From Polyangiaceae bacterium (GTDB lineage Bacteria; Myxococcota_A; Polyangia; Polyangiales; Polyangiaceae): a DNA stretch of 64,000 nucleotides. The stretch covers positions 1-64,000 of the forward strand of contig JACKEB010000013.1 of NCBI GenBank assembly GCA_020633205.1, in the 5' to 3' direction. Position 1 is the stretch's first letter, and the number at the start of each line of letters is the position of its first letter. Shown one piece after another: positions 26,995-35,620 of this stretch. The notes under the pieces are model-generated. The model was not told the DNA's origin. It searched no databases and saw nothing but the letters and a program-made list of their open reading frames with translations. The position numbers and the translations under genes are program-made.

Positions 26995-29751
26995 GTGTCC
27001 GACACGGCATTGGAAAGCGACCGCCTCTCGGCGCTGCGAGCGCTGAGGCCAGCAGCGCCGACGCGCATCGAGAAGCGCTTCGCGATTGCCGCCATCCTCG
27101 GCGCACGGGAGAAGTCTGACGCTGGCGTGAAGGTGGGGCGCTTGGAGATCCAGCAGAAGCTGGGTGAGGGCGCGATGGGTATCGTGTACCGCGCTTACGA
27201 TCCGACCCTGGAGCGCACGGTTGCCGTGAAAGTGCTGAGGCACCAAGCGGTGGAACAACAGCGCCGACGGTTGCGAGCAGAAGCCCGGGCGCTGGCACGC
27301 CTGTCCCATCCCTGCGTGGTCGCCGTTTACGATCTCGAGACGACGGAAGGCGACACCTTCGTGTCGATGGAGTACGTCGCGGGCGGTACCCTGCGGAATT
27401 GGCTGGACACGCACCCTCAGGCACGCTGGCGTGAGGTGGTCTCCCTCTTTCTACAGGCGGCGGAAGGCTTGGCCGCCGCGCATGACGCTGGCGTGATCCA
27501 TCAGGACTTCAAGCCTGAGAACGTGCTGGTCGGCCAAGACGGTCGCGTGCGCGTGGCCGACTTCGGTCTGGCCTGGATCGAGACTGCTGACCTGGGTTCC
27601 GGTGCGCCGACGAGTCGATTGACGGGCGGAACCCCTCACTTCATGGCGCCCGAGGTAGTGCTGGGGCTCGCGCCGAGTCCGCTGAGCGATCAGTACAGCT
27701 TCTGCGTCGCGCTTCGCGACGCGCTGAAACCGCGCGCCGCGCTCGGCGATGAACACGTCATTGAGCAACTGGTCTTGGCGCTGGAGCGCGGTCTGGAGCG
27801 CGACCCGGAGCGGCGCTGGCCAAGCATGCAAGCGCTGATCGCCGCGTTGGCTCGCCACCTGTCTCCCGGCTCGGACGAACGCCAGCGCAGCCTGCTACTC
27901 AAACGCGTCGACGAGCTGTGGCTTAAGGGCCTGCTCGCGGAGTCGCTGTCTGGCGCAGAGCCTTTGGCGATCGGGCTCGAGCCAATATTCCGTGAGGATT
28001 TGCAGCGCTTCTCCGTGACTCCATCGCCAGTGACTGACCGAGGGAGGCGTGCCGCCTCTGACCCGAAAGAGCTGCGTTTCGCGCGGCGGGTCGAGGCGCG
28101 GAGCATCCTCGAGCTGGATGACCTCTTCGACGGCGCGCAGCGCTCGCTCACGATCATCGGCGCACCCGGAGCAGGCAAGACTACCGCGCTCTTGTCCTTG
28201 ACGCGGGCGCTGCTGCGCCGGGCGCAGGTTGACTTCGCGGAGCCGGTACCTGTGGTGATCAGCTTGGCTGCGTTTGACCCCGATGTACCGTTTGCGACGT
28301 GGCTGGCCGCCGAGCTCCACACCAAGTACGGTTTGCCGAGCCGCTGGGCGCAGCAGTGGATCGCCCGTCACGCCCTCGTGTTGATGTTCGATGGGCTCGA
28401 CGAGGTGCCGGAGACACGGCGTGATGCATGTATCGCCTCCCTCCGCTCACTGAGCCTCGAAGGAGCGCACGCCGGTTTGGTGATCACGTGTCGCGAGACG
28501 GTGTACGCGGACCTAAGCGACCCACCCGACCTGGGTGGAACGGTGCGCGTGACGCCGGTGAACGAGGCGCTCGCGTTGGGGGTGCTCCGGCGCTCCCAGG
28601 CCGCGCCTCTGCTGGAGCAATGGTCACAGGATCCAGACCTTCGAGAGCTCTTGTGCAACCCTTTGATGCTGCGACTTGCCTCGAGCAGCGGAGCCGGGGA
28701 TCTCTTGGATGCTCAAGGTTCGCGGCTGCGTCGACGTCTGTACGCGCACTACGTCGCGCACCTGCTCTCGCGCGCCAGCAATCAACCCGAGGCTCGCAGC
28801 CAGGTTGCCCTGGGGTTGCGCTGGCTGGCGCGTGCCATGAATCGTCGGGGCACCAGCGATATCTGGCTCGAGCGACTGCAAGCAAGCTGGCTGCTTGCGC
28901 CTTGGGAACGCTGGCTCGCGCGCCTGCTAGGTGCGCTGTTTATTACCGCGGGGATACTTTTACTGGGCGTCGGGGTGCAGAAAGCACTAGGGCTCACCAC
29001 GCTGCCTTCGGTCATCACCTCCGTTGGTGCCGCGGTGACGTGCTTTGCCTTGCTGAGGACGTTCGAGGTACGCGCGGTGGAGGGCCTGCGGTGGTCGTGG
29101 AAGCGCGCGTTACGCTGGCTGCCTGCAGCGGTGATTTCCTGCGGAGCAATCGGGGCAGCGATGGGCCTGCGGTACTGGGTCCCCGGTGCCGACGCATCGA
29201 CCATTGCCAGTCCACTCGGCGGCCTCTGGACCAATATCGCCTACACCGCGTTGGTCGGCGTCATCGCGGCGTTCACCATGGGACTCGAACCAGGCAACCA
29301 AGAAGCGCCAGCGGAACCCGGCGCCGGGTTGCGGCAGAGCTTGATCACTGCGCTCACCATCTCGCTGCCTACGGGGCTCGTGACCTCAGTTGGCCTAGCC
29401 TACGTCGTGATGCCGTTGGTCCTCGAACCGCTGTTTCGTCCCGGGGGCGTGTGGAACAACCACGGTCAGCTCGCGGTGCGAACGGGCGTACTGCTTGGGG
29501 CGACGCTTTTCTTCGTCTATGGCGGTGCGGCCATCGCGTATCACCTCGCGCTGCGCCTCGTGCTCGCGTTGCGCACCCCGCTTCCGTTGGCTCTGGTGCC
29601 GTTCTTGGATGACGCCGCTCACGCAGGTATCTTGCGACGGGTTGGTGGCGGTTACCTATTCATGCATCGAGAGCTGCTGGATTACCTCGCGTCCCTCGAC
29701 GACGAGTCGTTGAAGGTCGTCGGGGCGCCTTCGCTCATGCCTGCCAAGTAG
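26995..29751 (+). CDS. Ser/Thr protein kinase fused to NACHT NTPase and membrane domain
   Basis: The start is GTG 26995: GGAGGTGAA (26977-26985) sits 9 bp before it, whereas the TTG at 26953 has no ribosome site. The 918-residue product has a complete kinase domain (residues about 48-285): Gly loop GEGAMGIVY, VAVKVL with Lys79, IHQDFKPENV (HQD for HRD, Asp171), DFG 189-191 and APE 218-220. Then RVDELWLKGLLAESL links to a NACHT domain: P-loop GAPGAGKTT (about 389-397) and Walker B LVLMFDGLDE (about 461-470). After a helical arm with SDIWLERL come about six hydrophobic segments (residues about 635-850) and the end box RTPLPLALVPFLDD / RRVGGGYLFMHRELLDYLA. The C-terminal 70 bp overlap the convergent homologue at 29682-32102. 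Confidence 0.93.
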   Translation: MSDTALESDRLSALRALRPAAPTRIEKRFAIAAILGAREKSDAGVKVGRLEIQQKLGEGAMGIVYRAYDPTLERTVAVKVLRHQAVEQQRRRLRAEARALARLSHPCVVAVYDLETTEGDTFVSMEYVAGGTLRNWLDTHPQARWREVVSLFLQAAEGLAAAHDAGVIHQDFKPENVLVGQDGRVRVADFGLAWIETADLGSGAPTSRLTGGTPHFMAPEVVLGLAPSPLSDQYSFCVALRDALKPRAALGDEHVIEQLVLALERGLERDPERRWPSMQALIAALARHLSPGSDERQRSLLLKRVDELWLKGLLAESLSGAEPLAIGLEPIFREDLQRFSVTPSPVTDRGRRAASDPKELRFARRVEARSILELDDLFDGAQRSLTIIGAPGAGKTTALLSLTRALLRRAQVDFAEPVPVVISLAAFDPDVPFATWLAAELHTKYGLPSRWAQQWIARHALVLMFDGLDEVPETRRDACIASLRSLSLEGAHAGLVITCRETVYADLSDPPDLGGTVRVTPVNEALALGVLRRSQAAPLLEQWSQDPDLRELLCNPLMLRLASSSGAGDLLDAQGSRLRRRLYAHYVAHLLSRASNQPEARSQVALGLRWLARAMNRRGTSDIWLERLQASWLLAPWERWLARLLGALFITAGILLLGVGVQKALGLTTLPSVITSVGAAVTCFALLRTFEVRAVEGLRWSWKRALRWLPAAVISCGAIGAAMGLRYWVPGADASTIASPLGGLWTNIAYTALVGVIAAFTMGLEPGNQEAPAEPGAGLRQSLITALTISLPTGLVTSVGLAYVVMPLVLEPLFRPGGVWNNHGQLAVRTGVLLGATLFFVYGGAAIAYHLALRLVLALRTPLPLALVPFLDDAAHAGILRRVGGGYLFMHRELLDYLASLDDESLKVVGAPSLMPAK

Positions 29752-32102
29752 GCCTGGAGTGTGCGGTGCACGAACAAGTACCCGCCACCGATGCGCCGTA
29801 ACAGGCCCCGCCGCACGCAGTCGTCGAGAAAGGGCACCAGCTTGAGGGGCAGGGGCGTACGCCACGCGAGCACACAGCGGAGGCACCAGTGCAAGCTCAC
29901 AAATGCTCCTCCGTACGGAAAAAAGACGATGTGCCACGAGAACATCGCCACGCATGCGGCTACGGGCAAGCTCGGGTCGCTCCACTGCGCGACGTCGCTG
30001 TGTGCGACATCCACGAAGAAGGGCCACCAGCCATAGGCGTAGATCAGGCCAACGGGAGGCCCCCCGATACTCGCGAGGACTAGCGCGTTTCTAAGCGAGT
30101 AGTGGGTGCCCGCGTTGGGGGCGACGCTGCCAGGCTTGTCGGCGCTGTCCAGGGCGTTAATCAGCGTAAGCAGCAGCCCGACGCCGCCGCACAGCGGGGC
30201 GTAGGCGAGGTCATGCTGCGCTAGTCCGATCACTGCGCCGACAGCGCTGCCAATCGCTACGTTGCGTGGGGCCCGTCGAAGCGCGACTCGCCAAGACCAG
30301 CGCAGCTTCTCCAGCGCCTTGAGGCGGAACCCCTGAGTGAGAATCGCGATCACCGGCAGGGGGCCAAGCACCAGCGCTGCCGTCATTCCGGGTGCTCGTT
30401 GAGTCAGCCGGGCGACGCCCAGAGAGAGCGGAACTTGCACGAGCAAGATGCAGGTGATCGCCAGAAACCAGACGATTGCGCGGTCGACATAGCGAGGTAG
30501 CCACTGGGGTGAGAGGCGCTCGAGCCAAACGTCGCTGGTGTCGGTGCGTGTCATGGCCTTCGCCAAGAACACGAGTCGGGGCAGCGCGGCGGAACGCTCC
30601 TCAGGCCTGAACGCTTTTGAGAGCAGGCGCTCGTAGGCGTCATTCAGCGTCGACTCCGCCCCGGCCAGCGATCCGTTCGGGTCGCTCTCGCCAACTAGCT
30701 TGAGCCAGAGTGGTGTCCGGTGCTCTTCGGGGGCAGTGGCGGGAAGCTGCATGGCGTCCAGTCCGAGGTGCTGAAGCAAAGCGCGTCCGCTTTCCGTGGT
30801 AAGCGGCGGTAGGCGAGCCGCGCTACCCAGAGCGAGTTTCGCTCCTGCGCTTTGGTACTCTTCCTCCCTCGAAGTCACGACCATCAGCGGGGCATGATCC
30901 TTGAGGAAATGATTCAGCGATTCGATGCACGCCTTGCGCTGGCGTGGTGCGACCTCATCCAGGGCGTCGAGCAACAAGACGAGCTGATCGTGCTCGAGCC
31001 AACGTTCCACCGAAGGCCGAGGCAAGCTGTACTTGGAGACCATCTCATCGACCACCCAGGGCAACAACTCCCGTTGGCCCTCGAAGGACGAGAGGTTCAA
31101 GACGACGGGCACCGGACTCGTTGACGAACGCTTTGCCCGCTGCAGGAGTTCCTTTGCTAGCTCCAGCAACGCGATTGTCTTTCCCGCACCGGGAGCCCCC
31201 ACGAGCAACAACCCCGAGTGCGCTTGGATCAGGAGATCCGAGAGTTCTCGCGTTGTGGATCCCGGTGTTATCGCCGAGCCCTCCCATGCCGGCGCGACCA
31301 CTTCGGAGAGGTCTTCCATGGGTAGTGGGGCCGCGCTTTGGTGCCCCAGGGAAGCATCGAGGATCCCGTCGAGCCACAGCCGCTGCAGGCGCTCCATCAG
31401 GAGTCGTAGGTGTTCGTCATCGGTGCGCTGAAGGGAGCTCTCGAGGGTGTCAATGAGGTCGCTCAGGCTAGGTCCTTGGGTCGTGTCGACTGCTGCTTCG
31501 AGGGCCGTGCGAACTTCAGGCGGCCCCCCGCACTCAGCGAGGGCAGCGAGTAGCTCGCGGCAGAACGCACGACGGTCCGAGTTGACGCCGCCTACCGCGC
31601 TCTTGCTTTCGCTGGCGCCCTGCTCGATGTTCACCAAGCGAGCCCGGCCGAAAGCGTCGATGATTATGTTATCCGGATGGAAATTGGTGTGAGTAACTCC
31701 TTCGGCGTGCGCGGCGGCGAGTCCGCGTCCAGCTTGAAGGAAGTAGTCGAGCACTTGGCCAGCGTCGGTGTGAGGTTGGGCAAGCCAGGAGCTGAGCGGT
31801 GTGCCACTCACGAGCTCTAGGGTGATGTATTGCCGCTCACCTTCGGTGGTCGTCGCGTAAACCCGCTGTAGGTTTGGGTGGTTGGACTGCGCCAGGGCCT
31901 TCGCGCGGGTCATGGCGCGAGCGCGCTCTGCCGCAGTGGAGTCCGGGGCAAGCAGCAGCACCGCCACGTCGCGTTCCAAGTCGGTGTCGTGAGCCCGATA
32001 CAGCACCCCGCTCGGCTGGGTGCTCAGCGCTTCCCGCAGCTCGAGTCTGCCCAGGGATGTTTGTTCGCTTGTTTTGGGCTCCATCGCACCAACTCGACTC
32101 AT
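29682..32102 (-). CDS. Pseudokinase fused to NACHT NTPase and membrane domain
   Basis: The 806-residue product (ATG 32102; ATG 32084 is also possible) has the same layout as its convergent neighbour, but the kinase domain is degenerate: the Gly loop reads LSTQPSGVLY, the VAVK lysine is replaced by Leu49 (VAVLLL), HRD is HTN (138-140) and DFG is NIE (158-160). It can hardly transfer phosphate, so it is a pseudokinase. The linker RLQRLWLDGILDASL is conserved, and the NACHT part keeps P-loop GAPGAGKT (about 290-297) and Walker B LVLLLDALDE. Then come SDVWLERLSPQWLP, several membrane segments and the same end box RTPLPLKLVPFLDD / RRIGGGYLFVHRTL. This pattern suggests a regulatory, nucleotide-switching partner of the active kinase. 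Confidence 0.9.
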   Translation of the reverse strand: MSRVGAMEPKTSEQTSLGRLELREALSTQPSGVLYRAHDTDLERDVAVLLLAPDSTAAERARAMTRAKALAQSNHPNLQRVYATTTEGERQYITLELVSGTPLSSWLAQPHTDAGQVLDYFLQAGRGLAAAHAEGVTHTNFHPDNIIIDAFGRARLVNIEQGASESKSAVGGVNSDRRAFCRELLAALAECGGPPEVRTALEAAVDTTQGPSLSDLIDTLESSLQRTDDEHLRLLMERLQRLWLDGILDASLGHQSAAPLPMEDLSEVVAPAWEGSAITPGSTTRELSDLLIQAHSGLLLVGAPGAGKTIALLELAKELLQRAKRSSTSPVPVVLNLSSFEGQRELLPWVVDEMVSKYSLPRPSVERWLEHDQLVLLLDALDEVAPRQRKACIESLNHFLKDHAPLMVVTSREEEYQSAGAKLALGSAARLPPLTTESGRALLQHLGLDAMQLPATAPEEHRTPLWLKLVGESDPNGSLAGAESTLNDAYERLLSKAFRPEERSAALPRLVFLAKAMTRTDTSDVWLERLSPQWLPRYVDRAIVWFLAITCILLVQVPLSLGVARLTQRAPGMTAALVLGPLPVIAILTQGFRLKALEKLRWSWRVALRRAPRNVAIGSAVGAVIGLAQHDLAYAPLCGGVGLLLTLINALDSADKPGSVAPNAGTHYSLRNALVLASIGGPPVGLIYAYGWWPFFVDVAHSDVAQWSDPSLPVAACVAMFSWHIVFFPYGGAFVSLHWCLRCVLAWRTPLPLKLVPFLDDCVRRGLLRRIGGGYLFVHRTLQAYLAGMSEGAPTTFNDSSSRDAR

Positions 32103-32103
32103 C

Positions 32104-32119
32104 CCGAAGGAGCCTTCGG
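32104..32119. promoter_or_regulatory. Short inverted repeat just upstream of the pseudokinase gene
   Basis: CCGAAGG (32104-32110) and CCTTCGG (32113-32119) are exact complements with a 2-nt spacer, directly adjacent to ATG 32102 on the minus strand. A 2-nt loop is too tight for an RNA hairpin, so if functional it is a DNA-binding site. Confidence 0.4.
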
Positions 32120-32205
32120 AGGGGCTTCCGATCGGCGAAAGGTCTCTATCTCAAACCTCGGCACAAGGTTGAGAACTTTCGCAGATCACGGCCGTAACAT
32201 TCGCC

Positions 32206-33330
32206 ATGCGTGTGCCGGCTTGGGTGGTGGTCGCGCTCGGTTGCGCCGGATGCGCGAAAGCCGAGCAGGCTCCCAGTGCAGTGTCCTCTACGGCGAGCCC
32301 GGAAACTCCGGCTGCCACGGCGAGTGCCGATTTACCCGCGACAGCGGTCACCGCCGCAGCTTCGGTGGCTCCGCGTGAGGCGCCGACGGTGACGCTGAGC
32401 GCGGACGATGAGCTGTACCTCGCGAACTCTGGCGTCACCCGCGGTGACTATCTGCGTCGCGAGTTCTACACCTGGACCACCACCGCCCAGCTGAACGAAC
32501 TCCGGAGTCGCCGTCGGTTGCTGATCAAGGACCGCGCGGACGATGGCAGCCGAGCGTTCTTCGATCGGCGCCTGGAGTTGATGCGCAACTCCTCGGACTT
32601 TGCCTTGAGCCGGGTCTCACGCCGCCTGCTCGAGAAGGATCTGGGCCTGCGGCGCTTCGCCTGGGTGAATCCGTGGGGAACTAGTCGAGGTTGGGGGGAG
32701 AGCGATACCTACGGTCACGTGCTGGTGAAGGTTCGCCTCAAGCCCGAGGCGATGGTCGGGCGCCTGGACGGCGACGGTTGGGAGTTCCGCAATGAACGTG
32801 GCATCGTCGCCGTCGGGACCGCGCTGGCAAACGAGGTGATCCGCTCGCTGGCCGTGGTCTATCACAGCTGGGACCCCAAGCATCCCGGCGAGGGCATGCG
32901 TGAGCTCGAAGCGCGGCCTGCGTTCCGCGAGTTCGTCCTGGTGAACGAGTCGATGATTGACACCTGGGAGGTGGACACGTCTGCTGTGCGTGAGCGCCTG
33001 GAGCGGGATAAGCGACTGCTGAGCGCTATCGCTCCTCAGGTTTCGCAACCCGCTCCGAGCTGGCATACGGACCTTGCTGAACGCTGGGACCGCATCGAGG
33101 TGGCCAACGACCCTAGCGCGGACTTCGAGCAGCGCTTCGCGGCCTGCTTGGCGTTCAGCTCAGCAGACTACGCGCCAGATCAGGCAGCTGAGCTCGTCAA
33201 GGCGCTGTCGGAGACCGAGAAGAACGGCGCGCTGGACGTCAAGGTAACCATTCCCTTCGGCACACCATTGGTAGTGCAGCGCAAGACGCCCACTCGCCCT
33301 CCGGGGTGGCGTAAGCGTATCATGTGGTGA
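32206..33330 (+). CDS. Lipoprotein of unknown function
   Basis: The 374-residue product starts with MRVPAWVVVALGCAGCAKAEQ, a lipoprotein signal, then a Ser/Thr/Ala linker to about residue 60. The rest is a mixed alpha/beta domain with many charged residues (LRSRRRLLIKDRADDG, RLELMRNSSDFALSR, GWGESDTYGHVLVKVR). I see no catalytic motif and do not recognise the family. It is divergent from the pseudokinase gene, and the HIT-domain gene starts 3 bp after its stop, so the two are probably cotranscribed. Confidence 0.75.
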   Translation: MRVPAWVVVALGCAGCAKAEQAPSAVSSTASPETPAATASADLPATAVTAAASVAPREAPTVTLSADDELYLANSGVTRGDYLRREFYTWTTTAQLNELRSRRRLLIKDRADDGSRAFFDRRLELMRNSSDFALSRVSRRLLEKDLGLRRFAWVNPWGTSRGWGESDTYGHVLVKVRLKPEAMVGRLDGDGWEFRNERGIVAVGTALANEVIRSLAVVYHSWDPKHPGEGMRELEARPAFREFVLVNESMIDTWEVDTSAVRERLERDKRLLSAIAPQVSQPAPSWHTDLAERWDRIEVANDPSADFEQRFAACLAFSSADYAPDQAAELVKALSETEKNGALDVKVTIPFGTPLVVQRKTPTRPPGWRKRIMW

Positions 33331-33333
33331 CTC

Positions 33334-33822
33334 ATGCCGGAGCGCATCTCCCGAGACGCCGCGGTGGCGAACATCGAGTTGCCACCGGGAAAATGCCTGG
33401 CCTGCGAGCTGATTCGTGGGATGGGCGGGGCGGTGAGTTTGTGGGAGCAGCCGGATTTCGTCTGTTTGCTGCCTCGGCTCGGGGTGGCCTTCGGTCAGGT
33501 GCTGATCGTGCCGCGAAGGCACGTGGTGCGTTTCGTCGAGCTCCCGAGTGAGACCTGGCTCGCGATGAGCGCGCTGGCTCAACGCGTCGCTTGCGCGTTG
33601 GAGCGCACGCTCGAGCCAGCGCGCTGCTACGTGGCATCCTTGGGTACACCTCGTAGTGATGTCCCGATGTCATGCGCGCACTTGCACATTCACGTCATTC
33701 CGGTGCTGGACCCTGACGCGCGTCCGGCGCAAGTGCTGACCTGGTCGGGTGGCGTGATCCGTGCGGAAGAAGCAGAGCTGCTCGACTTGCGCAGGCGGCT
33801 ACGCCGTGCCCTGGAGGCATGA
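33334..33822 (+). CDS. HIT-family nucleotide hydrolase-like protein
   Basis: The 162-residue product is a HIT protein: the catalytic HLHIHVIPV motif is complete (three His), with the upstream GQVLIVPRRHVVRFVEL strand typical of the family. A CLACELI motif at residues 22-28 resembles the Cys pair of zinc-binding HIT proteins (HinT/Fhit relatives); a zinc ligand role is a guess. Such enzymes hydrolyse nucleoside phosphoramidates or dinucleoside polyphosphates. It follows the lipoprotein gene after 3 bp and ends 37 bp from the convergent thioredoxin-like gene. Confidence 0.9.
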   Translation: MPERISRDAAVANIELPPGKCLACELIRGMGGAVSLWEQPDFVCLLPRLGVAFGQVLIVPRRHVVRFVELPSETWLAMSALAQRVACALERTLEPARCYVASLGTPRSDVPMSCAHLHIHVIPVLDPDARPAQVLTWSGGVIRAEEAELLDLRRRLRRALEA

Positions 33823-33858
33823 TCACGGCCACGTGATTCTTGGTGGCAGCGGAGCGAA

Positions 33859-34350
33859 TCAGGCGGGGTGAAAGAACCGCTTTAGCGGCGGCGCCATGTT
33901 CTTGGGGATGTTCTCGTCCCAGGCGCCACCGTCGATGGTGCGCCCTGTCGGCTTGCCTTGAGCGTCGAGCTCGAAGAAGGCGGGAATGCCGTTGGCGTTG
34001 ATGCCAGCTTTCATCAGCTGGTTGCCCCACGCGTCACTGTCCAGACGGATCTGGTAGGTGCCTTTGAAGGCGTCCTGCATCATCGGGTCTCCGAGGCTTG
34101 CTTCAAGCTGCTTACAGGGCATGCACCAACCGGCGTGAACCTCGACGAATGGCTTCTGTCCCTTCGCGCTCGCCTTCGCCGCCTCCGAGGCTAGCAGTGC
34201 AGGCAAGTCACCTTGATTGGGAGAGAGCTCCACGGCGCTGAAGCTCCCTTGAGCAGTGCTAGCGGTGGACTCGGCAGAGACGTCTTGCGCGTCGTTTTTG
34301 CATGCCGGAAGCAGTGCAGCGACGACTAGAGCGAACCGAAGGTGACGCAT
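33859..34350 (-). CDS. Thioredoxin-like lipoprotein
   Basis: The 163-residue product has a lipoprotein signal (MRHLRFALVVAALLPACKND) and a thioredoxin fold with active site AGWCMPCKQLE (CxxC at about residues 76-79) followed by the cis-Pro region NANGIPAFFELDAQG. It is therefore an exported, membrane-anchored thiol-disulphide protein acting in the periplasm, where it may serve the many Cys-rich lipoproteins of this genome. The cis-Pro position (GIPA) is normal for the family. It is monocistronic by position: both neighbours face the other way or are separate. Confidence 0.9.
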   Translation of the reverse strand: MRHLRFALVVAALLPACKNDAQDVSAESTASTAQGSFSAVELSPNQGDLPALLASEAAKASAKGQKPFVEVHAGWCMPCKQLEASLGDPMMQDAFKGTYQIRLDSDAWGNQLMKAGINANGIPAFFELDAQGKPTGRTIDGGAWDENIPKNMAPPLKRFFHPA

Positions 34351-34393
34351 CGCGGGAGTCTAGCGCACGCACAGCCGCTTTTGGAGTGCGTGC

Positions 34394-35620
34394 TCATCGC
34401 ACACACTCTGCGTACCCAATGCCCCAGACGTTGGGGGTGAACATGAGGTTGCCTGACGCGTCTCGCGAGACGATCTCGTCGCCAGCGAACCACATGCGCA
34501 CGCGATCCGTGTCTTCCAATACGGCTACGGAGCGGATCTCGCGACCCGTCCAGCTGAAGTCCGAGCGTTGGAAGATCGGATCCGGGTACTGAGTGAAGTT
34601 CGACTTGCCGTCTTCAGACACAGACAGCTGGAGCGCAACCTGAAGCCAGTCGGCGTCGTGCGCGTCGTCGTGCTTGTCGTTGGCGACGTCGGTGAAGAGC
34701 TGCACCTTGCCGTCGATCACCGCCGCGAACGGCGTGGAGAAACCAATCCAACCATCACCGCGCGGATACAGCGCCGGGTCTGGTCTCAGCGCGACCTCTG
34801 GGGTAGAGAACGTCACGCCGTCGCCCGACGTGACCAATCCGATCACCTGGTGAGACTGCATCGTCGTGCTGTCGACGCCGACCGACGTGAAGTACAGGAA
34901 CAGCTCGTCGCCAACCACCACTGCGCCCGGCTCACCAACGATGATGCCGTTGAAGTCGTAGGCGTCCCCCGTGGGCGCGACGAGCGCTGCGTTTGCCAAA
35001 GTGAAGTTGACGCCGTCGTCGCTCGTCGCCTGAGCGATGTGGTAGGTGGTGACGTCTAGCTGGTCGGTGTAGGTCGTGACGAACAGGTGGTACTTGCCCT
35101 TGAACAAGACCACGCTCGGCGTCTCCACGCTCTCCATCGTGCCGCTGGCTTCGAGCACTGGGGTCATCGGGTTGAGGGTCCAGTTTCGCGCATCTGGTGA
35201 GGTCAGACGGTAGACGCGCACGATGATCGGATTGGTGAAGCTCACCGACGCCGAGGCGTACATCACGTAGCTGCCGTCTGGCTGCTTGAGCACCTGCGGG
35301 TCGTTCCAAGTCGACTCAGCGAAAAAGTCGCCGTAGCGGATCACCATGTCAGGCGAAGGCGCCTGGAAGCAACTCGGGGTAAGCGTTGCGCTGGAGCCAG
35401 CACTGCCGCTGGAGCCAGCACTGCCGCTCGTGCCAGCACTGCCTCCACTGCCGCTGGAGCCAGCACCGCCACCGGCGCCGGCGCTGCCGGCTTGACCAGC
35501 GGCGCCGCTGCTTCCCCCGCTCGATTGCCCTGCGGAACCGCTTCCGCCGTCGGAATCGGAACTACAGGCGGCAACGCACAGAGAAACGCACGCGACGCCG
35601 ACTAGCTTAGAGAGCCCCAT
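34394..35620 (-). CDS. Glycoside hydrolase-like five-bladed propeller lipoprotein
   Basis: The start is ATG 35620, giving the signal MGLSKLVGVACVSLCVAACSS; the earlier ATG at 35662 adds an Arg/Trp-rich stretch. The 408-residue product has a repetitive Gly/Ser/Ala linker (about residues 25-85) and then repeated propeller strands: WNDPQVLKQPDGSYVMYAS, ETPSVVLFKGKYHLFVTTY, GEPGAVVVGDELFLYFTSV, FSTPFAAVIDGKVQLF. Asp/Glu at the starts of blades (NDPQV, ETPSV, GEPGA) are where GH43/GH32/GH68 clan enzymes keep their acid residues, so a secreted glycan hydrolase is possible, but the exact catalytic triad cannot be confirmed. It overlaps the end of the upstream zinc-ribbon gene by 14 bp. Confidence 0.8.
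   Translation of the reverse strand: MGLSKLVGVACVSLCVAACSSDSDGGSGSAGQSSGGSSGAAGQAGSAGAGGGAGSSGSGGSAGTSGSAGSSGSAGSSATLTPSCFQAPSPDMVIRYGDFFAESTWNDPQVLKQPDGSYVMYASASVSFTNPIIVRVYRLTSPDARNWTLNPMTPVLEASGTMESVETPSVVLFKGKYHLFVTTYTDQLDVTTYHIAQATSDDGVNFTLANAALVAPTGDAYDFNGIIVGEPGAVVVGDELFLYFTSVGVDSTTMQSHQVIGLVTSGDGVTFSTPEVALRPDPALYPRGDGWIGFSTPFAAVIDGKVQLFTDVANDKHDDAHDADWLQVALQLSVSEDGKSNFTQYPDPIFQRSDFSWTGREIRSVAVLEDTDRVRMWFAGDEIVSRDASGNLMFTPNVWGIGYAECVR
35391..35471. repeat. Imperfect 18-bp coding repeats in lipoprotein linker
   Basis: Units at 35391-35408 and 35409-35426 are identical (CTGGAGCCAGCACTGCCG), a diverged copy follows at 35427-35444, and after a 9-bp break another at 35454-35471. They encode GSAGSS-type hexapeptides on the minus strand. 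The period equals that of the unrelated array at 742-813. Confidence 0.85.

Noticed and set aside
28428..29612. 394-codon plus-strand frame inside the kinase-NACHT gene
   Set aside because: Same-strand out-of-frame shadow, Arg/Ala/Gly-rich; the kinase-NACHT frame has clear domain content.
32150..32173. Imperfect inverted repeat CTCAAACCT...AGGTTGAG upstream of 32206 as an operator
   Set aside because: One bulge and short arms; not distinguishable from chance.
34394..35620. Active-site assignment for the glycosidase-like propeller
   Set aside because: Blade-start acids are suggestive but I cannot align a complete catalytic triad by eye, so no enzyme class is claimed.
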